A stretch of DNA of 64,000 nucleotides. Source: Gordionus sp. m RMFG-2023 (Eukaryota > Nematomorpha > Gordioida > Chordodea > Parachordodidae). The notes beneath the pieces were generated by a model that was not told where the DNA came from, did no database searches, and saw only the letters and a list, made by a program, of their open reading frames with translations. The stretch covers positions 11,780,052-11,844,051 of the forward strand of contig NC_088776.1 of assembly GCF_954871325.1 (NCBI RefSeq), written 5' to 3'. The first letter of the stretch is position 1; each line of letters starts with the position of its first letter. Shown piece by piece: positions 47,100 through 62,824 of this stretch. The position numbers and the translations under genes were made by a program.

Positions 47100-49260
47100 T
47101 TTTCTAATATATTTCTAAAAAAAATCGTAAAAACGATTAAAGATTTCATCATTTTTTTATAAAAAGAGAATCTAAAAATATGTAATTTTTTTATAAAAAT
47201 AAATATTTTAAAGATAAAATTTGGTGAGAGGATATTTATTTTAAAATATTTTCCAATTCCAATAACCCTTTAAAAAATATTCCCAGGAATACCTCACAGT
47301 TGAAAAAACTGCTTAAAGATTAACTTAGAAGAATAATTTCACTTTCTTAGATAATTTTAAACCCCAAAACTTCGAGGACATTTTAATTTAAAAAACATAT
47401 TTCAGATTTAGCCTTATATAGAGTAAGACCTTTTTTAGAGAATTCAACTCTATACAATCTAACGCTACAAAAATATTTTTAGATCGACCTCAGATGGTGC
47501 TATCATAAAGATTCCATATATATGTCTAATATGAAAAAAGTTTTTAAAAAATGAATTAGATTATATATCCCCAAGCTAAAGATGAGAGGATCCAAAGGGT
47601 CTCCTTGTTGTATATTATATCCTCGTCAGAAGGAATTGAATAATCCCCAAATGTGTGAGAGGTTATACAGCCATATGACTGTTCAATAAATTTTTCATAT
47701 ATTAGAAAAATATATTTATAAAAAAATGTTTAAAATATTTTCTGGATAAAGAATTAAAAACATTTTTAAAATCCAGCTTACAAACTATGGTTTCTGGCGG
47801 AGGATCTTTGATATATTTATACGCAGAAGTGAGCGCCTATTTTGCACCCCCTCCCTTTAGTATTAAAGTTAATATGTTTAGAAAAATATGCTTAGCTTAG
47901 TGTTGTTAAACGATTCGATTTTTAAAAAGACCAACCCAATATTTTAGCAAAATATATTACACAAGTCTCGAGATTTCTTTAATAGATGTTCAAACATGCC
48001 ATCTACGAGCAAAATCTCCAGACTTGCTTAATATTTTATATCTAAAATATTGGTTTAGGTGTTTTTAAAAATCGAGTAGTTTAACCACACTAAATGTGTT
48101 CAACGAAGATATTAGTTTCCTAAAATAGACCCTATTACAATTGGTCTAACCCCACCATCAGGCTTAGATACTGCAATTTATCTTGCACCAAAAATAAATT
48201 GATGAACTTGGATAGATAAATCTTTGTTTAATATATTTTTTCTTATTGATGAATTTATAAATGTATTATGAATAGGATTTTTATGGTTAACTAAAAATTG
48301 GAAATAAGAGGTTTGAGAGAACCGTTAATTTCCAGAGGCTGAGTTTTTATTAAAAGATAGAACTCTTTAATTTCCTTGCTTTTCAATTGATTAGGTTTTA
48401 TAGGTGGGGAAATCCTTAGCAAAAACCTGAGGATTCTTTAAGGTGAAAGAAAATTTACATGAGGGGAAAAGAAAGTCTGGGTGTAGAGCTCGTATTTTGA
48501 TAAGAAGTGTGAGCCCTGTTATACCATCTAAATTATTGATGTATAGAGGGGGACTTTTAATATTATATTGAGACTAAAAAGGTATTGGGAATTTATCAGA
48601 GATTATTCTTTGAATTCATAAACAAAATAATGTCGGGCCAAGGGGATTTCCTTGTTATATACCTTGTTGAGATTGAATAATGTGTTTAGGATTTCAGGGC
48701 TGTTGAAGTCGAATATCATAGGATGAATTGGGTATATTCTGAATAAATTTGTCTAAGAGCAGAAATGAAATAATTTTCCTGTGGATATTTTTAAAATCAT
48801 TGTTGAAATCATATTTAAAATATGGATTGTCATGGCTACTTTCCAGAATTATGTAAGTAGTGTGAATTGCTACTTCACATCCATTTTTATCCCTAGAACT
48901 AGTGGTCTATGTTGCAAGCCTTGAGGCGTGATTTTATTCAATTTCTTATTATTTCCTTGTTATTGTGAGAAATATGGATCCTATCCTACGGCTATCGTAC
49001 GAACCTTATCAACATTTTTATATAAAGTGGTGAGTCAAGCTCCGAATAAAACTAGTGTAGTGTGATGTCTGAGGGAGTCTCTCCTTTGAGTATTTTGTTT
49101 AAGAATGTTGTCAGGTTGGTTAATAATGATTTATTGAATTGGATAGAGGGCTCAATAAGATCTTGGAAATAGATTGGGCGAATACTCGATAAAAATTTAC
49201 CCTACGTAGAACTCGGCCGAAAACCAGGCTAAGAAGGATTTAGAAATGAAACCCCCTTGT
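47100..49260 (-). mobile_element. Two decayed LINE fragments, same strand
   Basis: On the minus strand IQQGDPLDPLIFSLGIY near 47610 and GNPLGPTLFCL near 48640 are two separate copies of the QGDPLGPxLF reverse transcriptase motif, so at least two fragments of the 8050-9480 family lie head to tail. Both are broken by multiple stops. A hairpin MITE (47898-48092) separates them. Confidence 0.65.
47898..48092. mobile_element. Hairpin MITE, AGTGTTGTT family
   Basis: Starts TAGTGTTGTTAAACGATTCG and ends TCGAGTAGTTTAACCACACTA, with an inverted internal pair (CAAAATATATTACACAAGTC and GACTTGCTTAATATTTTATA). It sits between two LINE fragments. Confidence 0.85.
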
Positions 49261-50674
49261 AACAATGACGGAAAAATTTTATACGCTACTCAATGTATTA
49301 AATTATAATTAATATAGTTAAAATAAATTAATTTTAAAAGTCAATCTCCATTCTTATGTTAATTTTGAAGTTTGAAACTTCATTCTCTTATCTCTGAAGT
49401 ATAGAGTTTGATATTTTTGATCTAAAAATAATTAGAGATATTTTAGAATATACTTTTTGCTTTCTTACTCTGATTATATACAGTAAATACCAATTTCCTA
49501 ATTTATTTATTTCGGGACTTTTATAGATACATTTTTTTTGATGAAATTATTATTTGCAGAGATAACGTCTTTTAACGAAAAATAAATACTTAAATTTTAA
49601 TATGTGATCAAAAATGACTGTCGCATAAAGTGTCACATCATCAAATGTCGTATGATAAAATGTATGAGTGATAAAGTGTGGTCGTGATAAATCATCATGA
49701 TAAAGTCTTATCCCTCATTCATAATTAGTATGAATTCACATTTAGTATGAATTCGCGGCAAAATATATAAAATATGTATATTTATATACTTCCTAAATCG
49801 AGCTACTTGTGAATTAGGTGTCTAAATAATGCCAGACCATGCAAATATATCATAAATTGAAAAAACAGAATTCGCTAAATCTTGATTAAAATCTTTTAGT
49901 GACAACCGATCTGAGCACATAATAAGGTTATAACCATTGGCAATCTAAGATTGATTATTAGTTTTAATAAATTATGACCATTTAAAAGTTTTACAACTCT
50001 AAGCGTTCTTAGTTCCTTTATAAATAAGTCAGGATTTTGTTATCATAAAGATTGTTATTAATTAAAAGCATCTCCTATAGAAATTTTGAATCTTAACCCC
50101 CAAAATTAAAGTGATATTGCAAAATAATGTTTTAATTCAAGCATTTGAATTAGAGTTACAGGAAATATAAGAAAACTTAGCTATTGATTTAAATATCTTA
50201 AAGAAAAAAAATCCTCTAGGCGTTTAAAATTAACTTTTGAAATGAAATATTAATTAAATTGTGAAATTTAAACGAATTCAAATTATAAAATATGAACCCG
50301 TTTTTTTAAATATTTTTTAGACTAGAGGTTTAAGCCAAATAATAAAGTTAAATTATAAAAGTAAGTTTGGGTGAATTCGGTTCTCCTAAAAACGGGCTTG
50401 ACCAGATTCTTAGTTTGAGATCAATCCCGAGTGATAATATATTGAATGGTAGATGAGATGCATAATTTTTTATTTCACTTCCTTCCGAATTCATAAATAA
50501 AATTAATATAAAATATATTTGTTATATTCTACAAATGTAATCTAACACTAAACTAAATAATATTATTACTTAAATTAGAATTACATTCTATAAACAAATT
50601 ATTATTACACTTTTTAACTAAAAAAAATTATGTGTTAAACAAAAAAAAAATCATTTGTATAAAATGGTAATTTA

Positions 50675-53600
50675 ATGTTGAAGGGAATGCTTTATTTATT
50701 CGGAATTTTATTATTGATCGGTAATTTTAAATATTTTTTTTTAAAATGTACCCATAAAATTCGTCAATGCAGATGATGGTTATTCCACATTAACCCAAGG
50801 GGTGATTAATGAGATATTAAAGGCGCATAACGATCTCAGGGCTACCGTTAACCCTTCTTCAGACGCTATGTTCATTCTGGTATAAAAAAAAATTATATTT
50901 CCAAGTTATAGATTAAGAAGGCTTAGTGAAAGTCAATTATTTATAGGCGTTTTCAAAATTAAACGAACAGCGATATCGCTCAAGCTATGCGTAATTTATC
51001 GCTAAACGAAAGCATAGCTATATAATTTAACATTATATATTTTGTTAAATTACCTGACGCTTGAATGATATCGCGATATTCCGCGGTTACCATAAACAAG
51101 ATAAATTTATTATTGTTGAGATCTGAGATGTTCTTGTTGCCCCCTTCCCAAAAGGAGCAGTTGGATTTAAATTCGTTAATCGTACAATTTTTATCATAAA
51201 AATTATTATTCAATTAAATAAAATTGCAATTATTTTAAAATCATAATGATAATCAATCACCTATCTTATACAATGTTAAAAAAATTTAAACATTGATAAT
51301 ATATTTAATAAAATATTATAAGAGAAATGGAATACGGAAGGAGCTAAGAAAGCCGAAATAAATTCAAAACGATGTCTTTTCGCGCACGATAAAGCGGAGG
51401 AGATGGCTATAACGGGTAAATTTAAATAGTACTTGTAAGAGTTTTAGCAAATCTGGGTTTTTTTAGCAAATATTTAAAATTTGAATCATTTATAGAATGC
51501 GTTTTTTTAATTTTGAAGAACATAATTATGCTGGAATTACATCCCAGGACAAAAAGAGTATCTACTCCATGATTATCAGGACAATTTCTATGTCAACATT
51601 TTAAATGCTTTTAATTTATATATATATATATATATATATAACAATTTTTTAGAATTAAATTTAAATAAATGTACAAAAATGAGCCAAAATATCTCACAAT
51701 GATTAAATACGAATCCGATAAAATCAAATCTTTCAAAATTAAAAAACACGTATCGTTTTTAAAATTTGTCAAAATTCTGGATATTTTGGCATAAGTTCCA
51801 TATTGGCTAACTAATTCAACATGTATAAATTAATTTTAATAACAAAATGCTTATAGGTTACACTGTTGGAGGACAGAATTTATTTTTATCCTCTGGTGAG
51901 TTTAAATGGACAGATGTTATCAAGGCTTGGCATAGTGAAGTCCAAAAATTTAAATATGGTGCCCCCGATTTACACGGAGTCGGTCATTATACACAGGTAA
52001 GGTAACATGGTTTTTTTTATAATTTCATTTAATCATAAAAATGTGTTTATTAATAGCTTATCAAGTCTAGTCTAATTATAAATCCTAACAAAAATATTTG
52101 CTTTTTTTTAAACATGATCCTAATATTATTTATTTATATCTCCAATTTAAGGTAGTATGGGGTGTTACACGTGAAATCGGATGTTCGGTAACGGTTTGCA
52201 AAAATGGGCATTCTTTTACTTGCAATTATTATCCCCCGTAATTTTTTTTGCGCTGTAATTACAGCTAATATGCAAACATTGTTAGTTTACAAATTAGCCA
52301 GGTGTTTGTACACACTAATCAGCTTATACCAACTAGCCAGATACTATACAAACTAGCTAGTTAATATACAACCCAGCTAATTTATATACAAACAAACTAG
52401 AAATTTTGCTTTATCAACATTTTTTTCAGGTTTTGAGTTATTTAATAACATTTCTCCTTTTACTATGTTTTTGTATATTTTTCCAATTTTTGAGTATTTT
52501 ATTAATTAAACCTTGTTTTTCTCATTTTGCCCACTTGTATTTTCAACCCATTTATAATCATTTTAATATTTTTTAAACTACATTTTTCTTATATTCCGTT
52601 AATTTTGTATTTTATTCTTCCATTTTGGGATATTTCAATTTGATTTTTCTCCGTGGTTGCCTAGTTAATATTTTTTTTTTAGCATTTAATGGTTTTTTAA
52701 CTTGATATAAAATTTTTATGTAATTTTCCCTTTTTTGCAATTTTTGAACTTAAGGTTTTTGTTTAGCCTGATATTTACTTAATTTCCAATATCTAATTAA
52801 ACCTACCTCTGCCCCCCCCCCTATTATCACATTTTACTTGATCCAATGAATATATACTTATAAAATTTGCAATACCCTTGATATAAAATAATTGATAGTT
52901 TTAGCTGTTTACATACCAACTTGCGAATTTGTATATTAGCTTGCTAGTTTGTAAACTACCCTTCTAGATTGTATGTTAGATAGCTAGTTTGTTAACCGGC
53001 TAAGTATATTAGCTGCAACATTACATCAATTACATTTTTTTATTTAGAGAAAATAGAAGTGTATATCGTAGGGGTTTAGAGAATTCAGAACTATATTTCA
53101 ATCTTTTTAGCGATAAAACTCAAATCATTTATAGTACGCCTTTTTTTTACTCATTTTAGCAGAATCGTATTCTAGCTTGTATTGAATACCAGAATTGTTA
53201 ATCATTGTCTTATGAATAAGATTTTGGCAAAATCAGGATTCAATCAAACGCTATTAATTAAACATTTTAATTCTTTTATAAACACAGTTATTTATCAATT
53301 ATAATGATAATGGGATGTTATTTGAATATTCTTACAATTTAATTTTAAGTGTTCTTCGTATTTATAAAAACTCGCATAAATGTCTACAAAACTCCTTCAT
53401 TCATTGAAATTTTTTTTTTAAATTTATTATTCATGAATATAATTATATTAGAGGTTACTTTTAAAAATATGCCAAAACATAATGTTGTATATAAAATAAA
53501 TCTGTAGTGCTAAAATAGTTATAAATCATTTTATTTAATAGAGGAAACTTTCCGCCTATCAGCAAACCTTATTTTGCCACGTCTAAGCGTTCCTGCGATG

Positions 53601-56055
53601 GATGCAAAGAAGGAATGGTCTGTATTTCGAGAGATCCATATAAAGGGATTTTACTAGAGAAATGCGGTATGTATTATATAACGATAAAATTACAAAAAAA
53701 ATAAATAATTGATTTAAAATTGGTTATTTTCTCTGCCTAACATTTAATAAATATGATTTATACTTTATGTTTAGGAAAGATATGCAAAGATAAATCGGAG
53801 AACAATTGTAAAACTATGGGTCAATCTATCGGGGAAAAAAGTAAACACTTTAATGTTGATACATTTTTTCCAAATTCACTATTTTATTGTCCTATAACAA
53901 TGGTAAGGCTATGCTACTAAAAGCTTAGAAACAGGCCGCATCTTGTCGTTAGGTAAGTCAAGTGAACTGGGCTTATGGCATTTGAATGTCTAAAATGATA
54001 AAAAAAAATTATTTGCGCGTGTCAACACTCTGATTCTATCTGTCTTCTGCAGAACCGATTACGCCGAGGTTTTAAGAACCGTCCAGTTTTTGAGTTAGAT
54101 TTTTAGTTTGGATCGACCCTAAATACATATAATTAATAATTTGTATAATGCCGGCTTCTGCATCTTTTATAACTACCTACAACTATATACTAGTTGGTAA
54201 TATCACAATTTATTAATATATTATCTTTTCAAATCTTATTTTTTACGAGATTTTATTTTGCCCAATAAACCCCAACCGCGGAGTTAGTAAATCATTTTTT
54301 GGGGCATCTTAAACCATAAAAATCCATTCTCTTTTTAGAATAATTTTAATATTTTATTGTTAAGATTATAAATAAAAATTCTATATAACAATTAAAACAT
54401 AATTTTAATAATTTTATAAAGATTTAGGACATATAAAATACTTGGTTCTTTGAATTTTTCATAAGTAATAGACAAATTAACGAAAGATAAAATATAAATT
54501 TTAAATTATATCTTATAATCATTAATGGTTTAAAGTACCATGATTTATTAGCAACCCACTATCAATCATGATTAAAATATACTATCTAGGTGCCAAAATT
54601 TTGTAAAACTTCTTTCTCAAACTATAAAAGATCAGAGTTGTTAAATCTAGATTCAAGTATCTAGATCCTGTATCTAGATATAAAAATATGGTATCTGTAT
54701 CTAGATAGATTTTTGATTAAAATATCTATATCTAGATATTATTTTATACGATGTATCTGTATCTAGATCCAAGTTCCAACTTTGCCATAAAGGTTAGATT
54801 TTTATATAAATATTTTTTAAATTTAAAATAAACTAATTAACCAAATTTGATATTAAAATTATTTTTAAATTTTTAATAATTAAGGATTTAAAAATATTTT
54901 TATGTAATAGGTACCTACCTTATTTCTATATTACAACAAATATATTAGATGTCCTAGTGTTTTAAATTAAAATACGGGATCGAATGATTTGACTGCCCCA
55001 CGGTTCAATTAGACTAGTCTCTTTACTATGATAATTATTTTTATTTGTTAACATTTGCCATATTTGCAGAAGGTAAACCGAAGAAGGGGAACGAAGAGAA
55101 GGAGAAAAAGAAGAAAGAGATGACGAAGAAAGAAAAAATGGAGAAGAAGGAGGAAAAGGGTGAGCAAAGGAAGAAGGAAAGGAATGAGAAAAACAAGAAG
55201 GAGGAAAAAAAAGAGAAAGATAGGGTAGAAAAAAAGAAGGAGGAAAAGAAGGAGCCAAAGAAGGAACAAGAGTATGAGAAAAAGAAGGAGCAAAAGAAGG
55301 TAGAACAAAAGAAGGAAGAAAAGAAAGAGGACAAGGAGGAAAAGAATGAGAAAAACAAGAAGGAGGAGGAAAAGAAGGAGGGAAAGAAAGAGAAAAATAG
55401 GGTGAAAGAAAAGAAGGAGCAAAAGAAAGTGGAAAAAAAGGAGGAAAAAAAGAAAGAAAAGAAGGAAGAAAAAAAGGAAGAAAAAAAGGAAGAAAAAAAG
55501 GAAGAAAAAAAAGAAGAAAAAAAGGAAGAAAAAAAGGAAGAAAAAAAGGAAGAAAAAAAGGAAGAAAAGAAGGAGGAAAAGAAGGAGAAAAAGAATGAGA
55601 AAAACAAGAAGGAGGAGAAGGAGGAGGAAAAGAAAGAGAAAAATAGGGTGGAAGAAAAGAAGGAGCAAAAGAAGGAAGAAAAGGAGCAAAAGAAGGAGGA
55701 AAAAAAGAAAAATAAGAATGAAGAAAATAAGGAGGAAAAGAGTGAGGAAAGGAATGAGGAAGAGAAGAAAAAGGAGGAAAAGAAGCAAAAAAAGAAGGAG
55801 GAAAAGAATGAAAAAAAGATAGTAGAAATGAATGAGACAAAGAAGGTGGAAAAAAAGAAGGGGCGAAAAATTGACAATAAGAATGAGAAAAAGAAGGATA
55901 AAAAGAAGAAAGAGAAAAAGAAGAGAAAACATAAATCATGCGGAAATAATATTACATGTATCTTCGCCTCTGGAACAACAAAAATCGAAATAGTAATAAA
56001 TTCCTGGATCGTTAGTTGCATGTCGTTTTATTTAATGTATAAAAACGTTTATTAA
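50675..56055 (+). CDS. Secreted CAP-domain protein with ~290-residue Lys/Glu tail, gene 2
   Basis: Paralogue of the 34738-41428 gene with the same exon plan: 50675-50720, 50773-50879, 51325-51415, 51857-51996, 52152-52236, 53542-53666, 53775-53840, 55070-56055. The signal peptide is MLKGMLYLFGILLLI. CAP motifs are LKAHNDLRATV, RCLFAHD, GGQNLF, AWHSEVQKFKYG, GHYTQ, VVWGVTREIGCS and CNYYPP. The Cys hinge is RSCDGCKEGMVC, LLEKCGKICKDKSENNCK. The last exon joins in phase (K|KGKPKKGNEEKEKKKK) and encodes ~290 residues of almost only K and E with an EEKK core, then CGNNITCIFASGTT and a hydrophobic end (INSWIVSCMSFYLMYKNVY). Exon 5 is one base short: the A-run 52200-52203 shifts the frame between SVTVC and CNYYPP, so this copy is either damaged or misread in a homopolymer. 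With that base the protein would be about 548 residues. AATAAA at about 56187. Confidence 0.85.
51054..51213 (-). CDS. Unassigned exon-like segment antisense in CAP2 intron 2
   Basis: On the minus strand an open segment reads NCTINEFKSNCSFWEGGNKN, ISDLNNNKFILF, MVTAEYRDIIQAS and ends at a strong donor (GCGTCAG|GTAATT, phase 1). GC content rises clearly over this stretch, with codons such as GCG, CGC, ACC and GGC, unlike the AT-rich intron around it. It starts with a possible ATG at 51213; no acceptor was seen upstream and no partner exon was identified. It could be part of an opposite-strand gene overlapping CAP2. Confidence 0.35.
52260..53025. mobile_element. DNA-transposon-like element with subterminal repeats, CAP2 intron 5
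   Basis: The ends CAGCTAATATGCAAAC and AGTATATTAGCTG are inverted. Each ~120-bp end is packed with degenerate copies of AGCTAGTTTGTATA in alternating orientation (52270-52400 and 52912-53015), as in elements with arrays of transposase-binding sites. The 500-bp middle is T-rich and noncoding. Target duplication not resolved. Confidence 0.65.
54633..54784. mobile_element. Short palindromic MITE (GTATCTAGAT motif), CAP2 intron 7
   Basis: Begins CAGAGTTGTTAAATCTAGAT and ends ATCTAGATCCAAGTTCCAACTTTG-like (last bases at 54784), with repeated TATCTAGAT throughout. A second copy starts at 63922 (CAGAGTTGTTAAAAGATAC) and runs off the window. Confidence 0.65.
55080..55930 (+). repeat. Polypurine coding repeat (KE-rich tail of CAP2)
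   Basis: About 850 bp of almost uninterrupted purines on the sense strand. A core of near-perfect 12-bp units AAGGAAGAAAAA (about 55455-55575) encodes KEEK; around it are longer, more diverged ~180-bp blocks sharing GAGAAAAACAAGAAGGAGG and GAGAAAAATAGGGTG. The long open frames on the opposite strand here are by-products of the purine/pyrimidine bias. Confidence 0.9.
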
Positions 56056-59012
56056 TATTATAACTAAGTAATGTTCGCAACTTGTAATTAATTGTGCTAT
56101 TGATTTAATACTTTTTAGTGAAAATGTTTGCTGCATTTACAAATGTTTTAGAATATTTATGTTTCTAAATCAAGATCTAAATTATTAATAAAAATGTACA
56201 TTTTTTTTAATGTTGCTGATTTCGTCCCACCGAGGCTTTTTTGCAAAATACTTAATTAGCTTTAGTTGTCTATACTTTGTGACGCCATTTCAATTATTAT
56301 ACTATTAAAAAGGTTTTTAACACTTTAAATACTTTTGCTTGTTTCATTTTTGTTTAAAATTTTAGATAAACTAGCGGATTCTAACTAATTTTCTATGTAC
56401 AAAGGAAAGAGTATAAAAATTTTACCCAGAATTTTGAGAATTTAATATAGGGCTAATTTTATATAATGTAAACTATAAATGTAAAATCTATCTCCACAAG
56501 AAAAAATGGATATATATCATTTGAAATGAGGTTGGAAGCTATCTTATATAATTTACCAGCGATATTAAGATAATATAATACGTTATTTAGATCTCAAGGT
56601 AAAATGGATTAATATGGGCCTAATGCAGATGCTTAGGATTTTCGTAAGGATGGCAGAACTTTTAAGCCAATTTTTTAACCATAAATTTTATTAGTTTTAA
56701 GCCATCTATTTGAAGGCAGTTAACCTGACCAGATTATATATTTTAAAAAACTTATGCTTCAATTTAAGTCATTTCCATTTTTTTTTAAAAAAAACAAATA
56801 TTGTGTATGACGACATATTTCACACAGTTTTTGGAGAATGGAGCAAGAGGGGGGGGGGGGGGTCTGTGATGTTTTATTAGTTTAAAATTTTTAAGAAAAA
56901 ATTTGTTATGAGGAATTCCCCACTCCATTCCCCTTTGATCAAGCTAATGTTCTAATAAAATTAATAATAATCCCATTGGATTGGTATTGTTTAATTTTTA
57001 TGTTTTCATAAAATATTCAAACACATAGGTGAATTATCATTATATAAATAAAATCCTAATTTTTGTGTCATTCGGAGTGTACAGGCTGTATAAGCAAGTT
57101 AAAATTCGTACCCTAGCTTAGGACAAAAAAAATTTAGGTCAATTTTTTCTACTTTTGGTGGGAAAAGTATATTAGAAATAACCTACACCCTAATAAAATC
57201 AAACAGATACTTATAGATCTGACTGACCCAAGTACTGGCTTAATCTAATCAAAATAGGGACTTTGCCAAGCTTATACTTTGAAAAAAAAATAAGTTGCAT
57301 TTTTATTTTAATAAAATATCAACATTGTTTAATAAGTTTCCATATGTTGTTCATAGGATAATCTATAAAATAGATGTGATAAATAAAGATACAATTTCAG
57401 TAATATAAATAATGTGCGAAAGAAGTAACATTGAAACAAATTTTGAAGGAGCTCTATAAAAGAGACTTTTAATGATGGTGGAAGGAAGATAAATAAAATT
57501 ATATATTTTTGAGCACTCTCTCATACATAGCCTCTATAGATTTTTAATATATCTAGCCTAATTAAAAAAATTTGCTATCTATAATATTAAGAATATTTTT
57601 TAATACAGAATCATGGTTCTTTTCCTAATTCAGTCTTTACTTATTTGCTTAAATTTTATTTATAAAATATATTATTTATCGTTATACCAATGTCAATTAT
57701 CGCGATCTATATTTAATTTTTAGAAATACCAAAATGACGATTGTAAAACCTTTAAACATTTAATGATATTATGTTATAGTGAATCCTTTATTTGTGTATA
57801 TGATAACGGCAATGTGTTATTTTTTCAACTTTAGATTATTTTTTAGCGCGTTTTTTTAAATTTAACTGAAATTACCACAAATGTATTTCAGCACTTTTAG
57901 AATACCTACCTTATGAATTTTAGACAATTTTACCGTTAAGCTAATGTCTTTTAGATTTTATATAAAAACTATTAATATTGAGTTCAAAAATTCATGGCAA
58001 ATTTGTTTGAAATTCATAGGGTAAGTATGATAAACATGCTGGAATACATTTCCGGTAAAATCGGATTTTTAAATTTTAAATGACGCGTTCGAAAAATGAT
58101 TTTATAGTTGAAAAAATAACACATTGCCGGAAAAATATATTGCCGCTAATATATATACCGATGGGAAAATTTAATGATCATAAACTATGATGATTCTTCA
58201 AACTCAACTTTCCTAGAGTAAATAATAAGATTAAAAGAGTCTAGGTTTAAATGACGCCATTATGCTACTCTCAAGTACAATAGCGTATTTAAAGGACCCG
58301 TTTTTGGATGAGATGGGCACTGAAGTAGAAAAATGCAAATGTTGAAAAAGAAAAGTTGCATTATAAACTTTTTTTAAACTCACTCACACTTATCACATTG
58401 GTACATAAGTTCCTCTTCTATATAAAGCAAGTTCACATTATATTTTCATACCTAGTCACTTATTTATTTATATATATCTGTTCAGAATATTATCATAACT
58501 AAAAAAAATCTTCAAAAGGTTAAATGGTATATAAAATTGTAAAATTACATATTTAGTTTCGACAATAATTGGAAGCCAAACTTAAGCTTACTTCCACCAC
58601 AAGCGAGTATATATGTGGTATTAAATTTATCAGCTTTTATTTTAGTGGAGTCAATTAGAAAAGGCTGAATATTGTAAAAGCGCAAAAAAAAATCGATCCC
58701 CCATAACGACTATTATTGGCCAAAAGCGGGGCCTGCTTGCACTAGGAGGATCTGGGAATTCAGCCCTTATTTTTAGAAGGGTTCTAAAATAAAATCCTTG
58801 ATACGCCACTCGTCTATTGCTCAGTATAATATATAAATGTCTTATTAATTTTTTAATTGATTTTTGTAATATTTAAAAAAAGTGTAGCAAAAATTTTAAA
58901 TATAAATAAACCTAATTATAATATTTTATTAAATATTAGTACAGAAATAATTATTTTCATTGATTTGATATAAACAAACGTGAAACGCAAGTGTGAGAGA
59001 GCGCGATAGAGA
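56056..59012. other. Convergent intergenic region, CAP2 / SVWC 3' ends
   Basis: AT-rich. It contains the CAP2 3' UTR with AATAAA near 56187, a poly-G run near 56850, a copy of the dispersed repeat at 57970-58165, and a hAT-end-like fragment near 58730-58812 ending CCTTGATACGCCACTCG. No host exon was recognised. Confidence 0.5.

Positions 59013-62824
<3,812 letters not shown>

Larger units (their letters stand above)
41429..50674. other. Intergenic region between the two CAP genes
   Basis: About 9.2 kb with no host exon recognised. It holds a hairpin MITE (41549-41737), poly-C-flanked repeat ends near 42340-42365 and 42620, LINE fragments (43740-44060 and 47100-49260), and repeated blocks sharing CTTACTAAA(C/T)AAT(C/T)GTTCAAT near 44310 and 46195. 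Several open stretches of 60-70 codons (44481-44687, 44831-45040, 45805-45996, 46944-47162) show no motif, signal peptide or splice partner and are treated as chance. Confidence 0.55.

Noticed and set aside
54962-56021. Long minus-strand open frames (about 290-326 codons) rich in Phe/Ser/Leu/Pro
   Set aside because: They are complements of the polypurine KE-coding exon; lack of stops follows from the pyrimidine bias, and the plus strand has the in-phase splice junction.
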